Source: Baffinella frigidus
Taxonomy: Eukaryota; Cryptophyceae; Cryptomonadales; Baffinellaceae
Length of the DNA: 10,024 bases
Assembly: GCA_026770585.1 (NCBI GenBank)
Contig: MU647100.1
Span: 40,557-50,580 of the forward strand
Direction of reading: 5' to 3'
Position numbers and translations under genes: made by a program. Below the pieces are notes generated by a model that worked only from the letters and a program-made list of their open reading frames with translations, was not told the DNA's origin and ran no database searches. The stretch's first letter is position 1. Each line of letters starts with the position of its first letter. This document shows, one piece after another, positions 6,092-10,024 of this stretch.

Positions 6092-6132
6092 ATGGTGGAT
6101 GATGTACGGAGATTCAGGATCATCAGCTTCAG
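6092..6132 (+). CDS. Plus-strand gene, exon 1 (start uncertain)
   Basis: Reads MVDDVRRFRIISF and then two bases of an arginine codon. It ends at CAG|GTGACG, a good donor. The same frame is open upstream for about 22 codons to a TGA, with lysine-rich coding-like text, so the true start or an upstream acceptor could be earlier. If the 30-nt intron that follows is not real, an in-frame TGA at 6134-6136 interrupts the gene. Confidence 0.3.
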
Positions 6133-7980
6133 GTGACGGCGACTGGCGTCCCGTTTTGGCAGAAAGAAGACAGCTGAATCGAACCAGGTTGTGATCCAGC
6201 CGCAGCGCGCATTCTTCACAAAAAGGTCTGTGGAAGGTGCGTGCGGGGGAGAGTCGTGTCCTCGCCCTGGTGCGACTCCCGGGGGCGCGGGGAGAGAGGG
6301 GAGAGGGGAGAGAGGGGAGATAGGGGAGACAGGGGAGAGAGGGGAGGGCAGAAGCTGATTAAAGCCTATGTTCGTCCTAATCCCCTCTAGCATATCTCTT
6401 CCTGGAGGGGGGTGAGTACCGCTCAGCCGATTCTCCCGTGGAGCTCGGGCCCGTCTCGAGCTTCGAGCCGTTGCAGCTTATAACCGGGTCGGGTACTGTA
6501 GTAACTTTCAAGTAAACCGGGCATATCTGTCCGTATCTCCCATCACCAATTTCGAGGCTCATAGGGCCTCCTACCGTAAGGTCCCTACGAATATACCCCA
6601 AAAGAAAAAAATCGTTCCCGGGTTCTTGAAAGGATCCGGTAAAAGCTGCTACGGGTTGCTGGTGGTACCGCTCTGCCGACTCTTCCGAGGAGCTCGGGCC
6701 AGTCTCGAGGTTCGAGGAGGCTGCTTCAGGTGCGATCTGCGAAGAAATTCTGCGCAGGGCACGTTGCGTCAACCCCCGCACGAGTCAGCCTCTGTGCTGG
6801 GATGGATTTGGGACGGACGGGGGCCATAATTGCTGAGAGAAGTAACATTTGCTTTGGGATGGACGGGGGCAAGAATTGCTGAGAGACGGTCGCTCTCCCT
6901 CCAAGCTCCCCACAAGGAGCAGTGGCAGGGTGGGGTGCGGGATGACCTGCGCGCCTGGGAGAAGATGGCGCGGGTCTTGATGGAGAGGGGTGAGGAAGAG
7001 GAGGATGACACGATGCTCAATGCTCTCTGCAGGACGCAGGAGAGACGGTCAGCGTTCTCAGAGAGTGTTAGTTGAGAGCGCGGGCGAGAGACTAAACCTC
7101 AGCAGGGAGCTGCGCGTATTCTGGGATTTTAAAAAACACTTGCTCGTGCGTTGGAGGAGAGCTCACCTCGGGCGACAGAGGACGCTCCGCGAAACGCGGA
7201 GGCTCCGAGACGCCACGGCGTGGCCCAGTCGGCCATACGGCTGGCCTAGTGGGAAGTGTTTCGACGCTGGCAGAACGCCCACTCGCCTCTGTCTCGGGCA
7301 TCACGTCACCGTGCGCTGCGCCGGCACCATCGCCCCCCCCTCTTGACATGGGCGGTCTGCTGCTGGATGGCCCAGCGTCCCCCGTTGACTTGCTGCGCAT
7401 CGCAATGCCGGCGGCGACACGCAGCAGCTCAGCCGCACCTCACCTGGGAGGCGAGGATAGCCTCCGTGGTGGCTGCGGTTCGTTCCTGAAGCTTGGTAGA
7501 ACCGCAGCCTGGGCCTGTCCTCCCGGCTCCCGGCTCGCTGGTCAGGACGCTACCCCTTTCGGGGTTCGCGAGGCACAACGAGCTCTGCCTCGGCCGCCAA
7601 GAAGAGCCGATGCGGCGCTACGTTGCCGCTGCTCTGCCACAGGGGAACGAGTTGGGCGTTTACAAGAAGGTCGCGAGGTCATCCTGCAAATCGAATCCGA
7701 ATCCGGATTCAATTTTCGTTTTGATTTTTTTGGTCAAATTTGGGATTTGACCACTCTCCTGGTGGCAACTTATGGGCAAATCGACAGTTTCTTAAGTCAA
7801 CTCCCATACAAATACGCCCGGAATCCAGGCGCATTTGTGGGAGATTGACTCATGCCACCAAGCGGGCTGCAACGGGATTTTCGGGCAGGGAATGCCCGAG
7901 TTTTCGTTGCCGTATGGAAAGAAACCCCCACTATGTCTCTACAGGTTGCCTACCGTAGGGTCCTAGATCTTGTCGCTTAG
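6092..7980 (+). CDS. Candidate six-exon gene, unknown product
   Basis: This is a gene-level entry; the exons are listed separately. The model joins 6092-6132, 6163-6236, 6906-7064, 7106-7495, 7602-7677 and 7863-7980. All junctions keep one frame and the total is 858 nt, that is 285 residues and a TAG stop. Introns are 30, 669, 41, 106 and 185 nt, all GT...AG. The ATG at 6092 has A at -3 and G at +4. The translation has a basic N-terminal part, an acidic EEEEDD stretch in exon 3, a proline-, alanine- and serine-rich exon 4 likely to be disordered, and a more globular-looking end. I recognise no domain or signal peptide. The 30- and 41-nt introns are unusually short and exon 4 is the least certain. 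The gene may extend upstream, since the frame is open before the ATG (WTQIQELKKK). Confidence 0.42.
6163..6236 (+). CDS. Plus-strand gene, exon 2
   Basis: Follows CCGTTTTGGCAG and reads KKTAESNQVVIQPQRAFF, then TKRSVE. It ends at GGAAG|GTGCGT, the best donor on this strand, with one base of the next codon left over. The translation is non-repetitive and free of stops. Read without splicing, the frame would run through the GGGGAGANA minisatellite to a TGA at about 6357, which looks much less like protein. Confidence 0.45.
6289..6348 (+). repeat. GGGGAGANA minisatellite
   Basis: About seven units of 7-9 bp (GGGGAGAGA, GGGGAGATA, GGGGAGACA). It is preceded by a small hairpin, GAGTCG at 6251-6256 pairing with CGACTC at 6273-6278. 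Confidence 0.85.
6416..6716. repeat. 52-bp direct repeat pair K
   Basis: Positions 6416-6467 and 6665-6716 match at 46 of 52 bases, sharing GAGCTCGGGCC and GTCTCGAG. They are 249 bp apart. On the minus strand both read LETGPSS...ESAERY within one 134-codon frame (6377-6781). Of the six differences, three are silent and three change the residue. Confidence 0.7.
6559..6583 (+). repeat. Possible relic of element A interior
   Basis: CATAGGGCC followed by CCTACCGTAAGGTCC resembles the A interior (CATAGGGCC ... CCTACTGTAGGGTCC) with the middle deleted. A similar word, CCTACCGTAGGGTCCTAG, is at 7949-7966 inside candidate exon 6. No A termini are found at either place. Confidence 0.3.
6807..6886 (+). 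repeat. 46-bp tandem duplication
   Basis: The 34-bp segments 6807-6840 and 6853-6886 differ at 3 positions and contain GGACGGGGGC and AATTGCTGAGAGA. The second copy lies just before the pyrimidine tract and acceptor at 6905, so a decoy branch-site region was duplicated within the intron. Confidence 0.7.
6906..7064 (+). CDS. Plus-strand gene, exon 3
   Basis: The best coding-like stretch on this strand. It reads PHKEQWQGGVRDDLRAWEKM, then a run with EEEEDD and LCRTQERRSAFSE, with third positions mostly G or C. The acceptor is TCTCCCTCCAAG|CT. Two leading bases complete the codon left by exon 2. Unspliced, the frame ends at TGA 7073-7075 (SVS*). With a donor at 7065 (GTGTTA) it continues into exon 4. 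If the donor is not used, the gene ends here. Confidence 0.6.
7106..7495 (+). CDS. Plus-strand gene, exon 4 (tentative)
   Basis: Starts after GACTAAACCTCAGCAG, which contains a good branch-like CTAAAC. The frame is open for 130 codons and beyond. It contains LDMGGLLLDGPASPVDLLRI and serine-, proline- and alanine-rich text, typical of a disordered linker. The 41-nt intron is not a multiple of three. The donor at 7496 (CTTG|GTAGAA) is weak. Open frames also exist on the opposite strand (7092-7400) and in another plus frame (6990-7346), so strand and frame are less certain than for exon 3. Confidence 0.38.
7602..7677 (+). CDS. Plus-strand gene, exon 5
   Basis: Follows CCTCGGCCGCCAAG and reads EEPMRRYVAAALPQGNELGV, then YKKVA. 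The frame is coding-like also upstream (RHNELCLGRQ from about 7571), so the exon may start earlier than 7602. It ends at GCGAG|GTCATC, leaving AG to be completed by the C at 7863. An alternative donor, AAG|GTCGCG at 7670, breaks the phase with exon 6. Confidence 0.42.
7678..7862 (+). other. Candidate intron 5 with terminal foldback
   Basis: A 185-nt GT...AG interval, AT-rich compared with its flanks. It contains the palindrome GAATCCGGATTC (7699-7710), the hairpin GGTCAAAT/ATTTGACC (about 7732-7752), and a foldback at 7760-7860 whose right end is immediately followed by the acceptor AG (7861-7862). Confidence 0.4.
7760..7860. mobile_element. Small foldback element ending at a splice acceptor
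   Basis: TGGTGGCA (7760-7767) pairs with TGCCACCA (7853-7860). Inside, GTCAACTCCCATACAAATAC from 7796 pairs with the complement of GCATTTGTGGGAGATTGAC ending 7849, apart from small bulges. The inner GTCAACTCCC word also occurs in the L element at 9294. It ends one base before the acceptor AG of candidate intron 5. Confidence 0.55.
7863..7980 (+). CDS. Plus-strand gene, exon 6 and stop
   Basis: Reads GLQRDFRAGNARVFVAVWKE, then TPTMSLQVAYRRVLDLVA and TAG. A hairpin (GCAACGG...CGTTGC, 7869-7910) and an A-like word (7949-7966) lie inside it, which lowers confidence, because repeats could produce an open frame by chance. No AATAAA is seen in the next 100 bp; ATAAATA at 8034-8040 is the nearest AT-rich word. 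Confidence 0.33.
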
Positions 7981-8197
7981 GGGTTATTCAATCCCTTCCA
8001 AGTCCGCTGTGTGGAATACTTACTCGACAGATCATAAATAGTCGGTGAAATCGAGAAGGTGTTTTGGTATTTTTCTTGAGCACCGGTTCAACAACGACCG
8101 GCCCCTCGAAGGAAATGGCTCAAGTAACAATGAAAGGCCGCATCCACCTCTCCCTCTCTCATCCTGCACAGTGGGTGCACCATCACCCACCTCGATA
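7981..8197. other. Intergenic, no gene seen
   Basis: Lies between the plus-strand stop and element A2. A 63-codon plus-strand frame at 8045-8236 runs into A2 and has no motif. This is likely the 3' UTR and the gap between convergent genes. Confidence 0.4.
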
Positions 8198-8318
8198 CAG
8201 GGGTACCGCGCTCATAAGAAACCGCCCCACCCCTAGCTAGGACCACCATAGGGCCCTGGGCATTGGCCTACTGTAGGGTCCTGAAGGGCGGCGGTTTCTT
8301 ATGAGCGAGGTACCCCTG
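8198..8318 (-). mobile_element. Foldback element A, copy 2
   Basis: Runs from CAGGGGTACCGCGCTCATAA to TTATGAGCGAGGTACCCCTG, 121 bp, with arms of about 30 bp that match well. The interior is reversed relative to copies 1 and 4 (AGGACCACCATAGGGCCCTG first, then CCTACTGTAGGGTCCTG). TA precedes CAGGGG. It sits between the 3' ends of the two candidate genes. Confidence 0.85.
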
Positions 8319-8378
8319 CCCCGTCTCTCCTCGCGCGCGACGGCGCAACACGCTCCCCACACCTCTCGCCCTTAATTC

Positions 8379-8384
8379 TTTATT
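8379..8384 (-). terminator. Polyadenylation signal AATAAA (minus strand)
   Basis: TTTATT on the plus strand, so AATAAA on the minus strand, 43 bases past the stop of the last minus-strand exon. The surroundings (GAAATAAAGAATT) are AT-rich within GC-rich flanks, as expected for a 3' end. Confidence 0.45.
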
Positions 8385-8427
8385 TCACAATTCCCGCTCC
8401 ACCCTCCACATCCCCCACTGCCTGCCT

Positions 8428-8547
8428 TCACGGCAACGCGACGACTTCCTTCCCAAAACTCATACTCTGCAATATTGAAGCGTGTGTCCTGGATTCTTCA
8501 AGGTCGCCTGGAACCACTGCTTCCACAAGCGATGTGAACAGGCCCGC
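8428..8547 (-). CDS. Minus-strand gene, exon 4 and stop
   Basis: Reads AGLFTSLVEAVVPGDLEESR, then THASILQSMSFGKEVVALP and TGA. The acceptor is TTTGCTCCGAG|GCG. The translation is non-repetitive and ends shortly before AATAAA. The open frame continues upstream into element A3, which argues that coding starts at the acceptor and not at the distant ATG at 8616. Confidence 0.5.
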   Translation of the reverse strand, partial: AGLFTSLVEAVVPGDLEESRTHASILQSMSFGKEVVALP

Positions 8548-10024
8548 CTCGGAGCAAACGCCCCGAGCTACAGGGGTACCTCGCTCACAAGGAACCGCCC
8601 AACCCCCTAGGACCACCCTAGAACGGTAGGCATGGTCCTACTGTAGGGTCCTGGGGGGTGGCGGTTTCTTAGGAGCAAGGCACCCCTGCACAGCACGGCA
8701 TCTTGCCACCGTGCGGCCTTGGTTCCCCGGCGGCCCGCGCGTCTTGGAGGCCATGTAGCGCCCGTCGTGGCATCACGCGACGCCAAGCTGCACCATGCGG
8801 TCCGCAAGCTGGTGCTGGTTCCGCGCGGCCAGGGCCATGATCCGCTCTGAGGCCTCCGCCCGCTCCTTCCCGAACACGTTCTCCAGCCGAGCCTGCCGGA
8901 GTTGCCCAAGGTCAATTCAAAGAGGAGTTGCCAAAAGTCAATTCATCCCTGGGCGCTGTGGTTGTCAAAAGTCATTATATGTACCCCCTTTAAAGACGGA
9001 GTCAAAGGGATCTACCCCCTCCAGCAGTCTGGCGTGGTGCGGGGCGTGCGGCGCGTTACTCGCTACAGGGGTTACAGGGGTACCTCGCTCATAAGAAACC
9101 GCCCCCCCCTAGGACCCTAAAGTAGGGCTATGCCCAGGGCCCTATGGTGGTCCTGGGAGGAGGCGCTTTCTTATGAGCGAGGTGCCCCTGTGCATGCCAT
9201 TTTTTTCGCAGCAGAGAGGCCGAATCCCCACGGACACGCCGTGGGGAGCCAAGCTTATCTCACAGAATGTATTTATTAAATGGTTTTAGAAAGTCAACTC
9301 CCCCACAAAATCGTCAACTTAATATTCTAATTAGTAATAGTAAACAACACGTTGACGATTTTGTGGGTGGGATGACTTTTTAAAACCAATTAATAAATAC
9401 ATTATGTGAGATAAAAGCGGGACACCAGCGAGAGGAGGTGGTGTGCGCCGCCTCGGGAGGGTACCGTGTCGCAGGAACAAATCAACTTGTCGCATCGAGA
9501 TGAATAGAGCAACTCTCTCTACCGTCACGTCAAATCGAGATCAATAAAAACACTCTATGTACCAATAAAGCAAGTCTCGCTGCCTTCTTGTTAGGGCCGA
9601 GCCTTAACAAAAAGGCCTGCCAGAGTGGCAGGCTCCCCGACAACTTACTGCCGGGGATCCACCCGTTGTCTTAAGGTGAAATGTCAGCCAGTTGACTTAA
9701 GGTGAAATACCTTTTCGTCAGGAGCGAGGCCTCGGAGCATGGTCTCGCGTCTCGACTCAGCCACCTGCTCCTCGCGCAGCACCGACAGCAGATGCTCGTC
9801 CTGCTTCTTCCTGGTTTAGGGTTTATGGTGTAAGGTTAATTTTGACCCACATCATCGCGTTTGGTCACGTAGCCCGCGGAAATCCGCGCGCCCGTGACTG
9901 GTACAAATTTGACAACCCCCTTTTTAAAATACTCCCTCGTCCAGCCTCGAGTCGAAGGGACGGACCTGATGCCCTCGATGATGTTCTGCGCCATACCCTC
10001 CACAACCGCGCCCCCCGCCACCCC
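8428..10024 (-). CDS. Candidate four-exon gene, 5' end outside window
   Basis: This is a gene-level entry; the exons are listed separately. Reading down the minus strand it joins 10024-9966, 9810-9711, 8892-8794 and 8547-8428. Junction phases are 2, 0 and 0, all introns are GT...AG (155, 818 and 246 nt), and the stop is followed by AATAAA. The product of 125 or more residues is a C-terminal fragment: charged, rich in Glu, Arg, Ala and Leu, with heptad-like spacing suggesting helix or coiled coil. I recognise no family. The first two joins are well supported by phase and translation. The third is less sure: exon 3 also reaches an in-frame TGA at 8773, which would end the protein without exon 4. 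All introns contain foldback or repeat elements. Confidence 0.52.
8571..8688 (-). mobile_element. Foldback element A, copy 3
   Basis: A 118-bp copy running from CAGGGGTACCTCGCTCACAA to TTAGGAGCAAGGCACCCCTG. The interior is oriented as in copy 2. The right arm has changes (AGGAGCAAGGCACC for ATGAGCGAGGTACC). TA precedes CAGGGG. It lies in the middle of candidate intron 3 of the minus-strand gene (8548-8793). Confidence 0.85.
8794..8892 (-). CDS. Minus-strand gene, exon 3
   Basis: Acceptor CTCCGGCAG|GCT. Reads ARLENVFGKERAEASE, then RIMALAARNQHQLADRM, with strongly G/C third positions and a helical charge pattern. The chosen donor is CGCATG|GTGCAG; another phase-0 donor is GGC|GTCGCG at 8781. 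Without splicing the frame continues VQLGVA and stops at TGA 8773-8775. Upstream of the acceptor the frame meets a TGA at 8917-8919 inside repeat C2, which supports an exon boundary. Confidence 0.58.
8927..9040 (+). repeat. Repeat C, copy 2
   Basis: Matches 5884-5990 in three blocks in the same order. Within it and just before it are three degenerate units of about 21 bp (AGTTGCCCAAGGTCAATTC at 8900, AGTTGCCAAAAGTCAATTC at 8926, GGTTGTCAAAAGTCATT at 8957). It lies close to the 3' end of candidate intron 2, 34 bp from exon 3. Confidence 0.65.
9075..9190 (+). mobile_element. Foldback element A, copy 4
   Basis: Runs from CAGGGGTACCTCGCTCATAA to TTATGAGCGAGGTGCCCCTG, with the interior oriented as in copy 1. 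TACAGGGGT is repeated just outside its left end (9064-9072 and 9073-9081), as if a terminal piece had been duplicated. TA precedes CAGGGG. It lies inside candidate intron 2 of the minus-strand gene. Confidence 0.85.
9255..9414. mobile_element. 160-bp MITE-like element L with AAGC duplication
   Basis: Its 64-bp inverted arms (9255-9318 and 9351-9414) match at 58 of 64 positions, with a 32-bp AT-rich loop. It begins TTATCTCACA and ends TGTGAGATAA. AAGC is present on both sides (9251-9254 and 9415-9418), a convincing 4-bp target-site duplication. No coding capacity. The inner GTCAACTCCC word is shared with the foldback at 7760-7860. Confidence 0.85.
9665..9708 (-). repeat. 18-bp direct repeat pair at splice donor
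   Basis: GTTGTCTTAAGGTGAAAT at 9665-9682 and GTTGACTTAAGGTGAAAT at 9691-9708 differ at one base. The second copy is the first sequence of candidate intron 2 after exon 2, and the donor GT lies at its edge (9709-9710). Confidence 0.7.
9711..9810 (-). CDS. Minus-strand gene, exon 2
   Basis: Lies between CCCTAAACCAG (acceptor, with a CTAAAC branch-like word) and GAAAAG|GTATTT (donor). Reads KKQDEHLLSVLREEQVAE, then SRRETMLRGLAPDEK. Its first base completes AG from exon 1 to AGG (arginine). Third positions are mostly G or C. The frame meets stops just outside both ends (TAA at 9816-9818, TGA at 9684-9686), as expected for an internal exon. Confidence 0.6.
9811..9965 (-). other. Candidate intron 1, largely element B
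   Basis: A 155-nt interval with GTCCGT at the 5' end and AAACCAG at the 3' end. B2 (9857-9954) fills 98 nt of it and starts only 11 nt after the donor. The 3' part has CCCTAAACC and CATAAACCC, telomere-like words that may also serve as the branch region. Confidence 0.48.
9857..9954 (+). mobile_element. Foldback element B, copy 2 (right half only)
   Basis: Aligns with the right half of B1: GCGTTTGGTCA, CCCGTGACTGGTAC, AAATTT, ACAACC, TAAAATAC and CAG.CTCGAGT in order. The left half and left terminal repeat are missing. The centre is a different hairpin from that of B1: GTCACG (9864-9869) pairs with CGTGAC (9893-9898), with CGCGGA/TCCGCG inside. Confidence 0.65.
9966..10024 (-). CDS. Minus-strand gene, exon 1 in window (partial)
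   Basis: Reads GVAGGAVVEGMAQNIIEGI and two bases of the next codon, then CAG|GTCCGT. It is open to the window edge, so upstream coding lies outside. The MAGGAVV frame that continues past the donor runs through element B2, which is unlikely to be coding. Confidence 0.5.

Larger units (their letters stand above)
6237..6905 (+). other. Candidate intron 2 with nested repeats
   Basis: A GT...AG interval of 669 nt starting GTGCGTGCGG and ending CTCTCCCTCCAAG, with a pyrimidine-rich run before the AG and CTGAG a little upstream as a possible branch site. It contains a minisatellite (6289-6348), a 52-bp direct repeat pair (K), an A-family relic near 6559-6583 and a 46-bp tandem duplication (6807-6886). 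On the minus strand, 6377-6781 is an open frame of 134 codons made partly of the K repeats. Confidence 0.4.
8893..9710 (-). other. Candidate intron 2 packed with elements
   Basis: An 818-nt interval, GTATTT at the 5' end and CCGGCAG at the 3' end on the minus strand. It contains the L element (9255-9414), A4 (9075-9190) and C2 (8927-9040), which together cover nearly half of it, plus an 18-bp direct repeat next to the donor. The remaining sequence (9419-9660) shows no gene; a short hairpin-like TGCCAGAGTGGCA is at 9618-9630. Confidence 0.45.

Noticed and set aside
7092-7400. 102-codon minus-strand frame rich in Pro, Ser and Gly
   Set aside because: It overlaps candidate exon 4 on the other strand; the plus strand is preferred because exons 3 and 5 flank it in phase. 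It remains the main alternative.
8607-8915. 102-codon minus-strand frame through A3
   Set aside because: It runs through element A3 and overlaps exon 3 in a different frame with less coding-like composition.
1-10024. tRNA, rRNA or known spliceosomal RNA genes
   Set aside because: I saw no tRNA A/B boxes with a cloverleaf, no conserved rRNA words and no U-RNA consensus on either strand by eye.

Overview
The window looks like a repeat-rich nuclear segment of a GC-rich eukaryote. Nothing in it resembles a bacterial or viral gene layout. There are no long intact ORFs, and simple-sequence tracts, minisatellites and short foldback elements fill most of it. The parts that read like protein sit in short open stretches bounded by GT...AG signals. 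Donors include AAG|GTGCGT and CAG|GTCCGT, and plant-type telomere-like motifs (TTTAGGG/CCCTAAA) occur at two places. An alga or other protist fits, but I could not identify the species, and no protein here matched a family I recognise.

Layout. 1-125: poly-G and GA/GT tracts at the window edge. 126-728: small dispersed repeats, then a TATA-like box followed by three short hairpins. 729-847: first copy of foldback family A. 848-1757: GGTGATG-type minisatellite with long CT and GA tracts. 1758-1980: foldback element B1. 2029-2410: direct repeats D and E. 2582-3787: a 95-bp inverted repeat (F) about 1 kb apart, with a TTAC/TTAG array between its arms. 3591-5192: copies of repeat G and its partner H, originally a tandem unit of about 180 bp, now broken up by a foldback insertion (I), a TTAG array and a minisatellite. 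5261-5594: a TCCC pyrimidine tract and a G17 run. 5884-5990: repeat C1.

The right 4 kb carries two candidate spliced genes, facing each other. On the plus strand, six candidate exons (6092-7980) join in one frame to 285 codons plus stop. On the minus strand, four candidate exons (10024 down to 8428) join in one frame and run off the window at their 5' end; an AATAAA lies 43 bases past the stop. Between the two 3' ends sits foldback A2. Every minus-strand intron holds mobile or repeat sequence: B2 in intron 1, the L element, A4 and C2 in intron 2, A3 in intron 3. The last plus-strand intron ends in a foldback whose terminus touches the acceptor AG. All exon joins are my inference from phase, splice signals and coding-like translation; none has been tested against RNA or a database.
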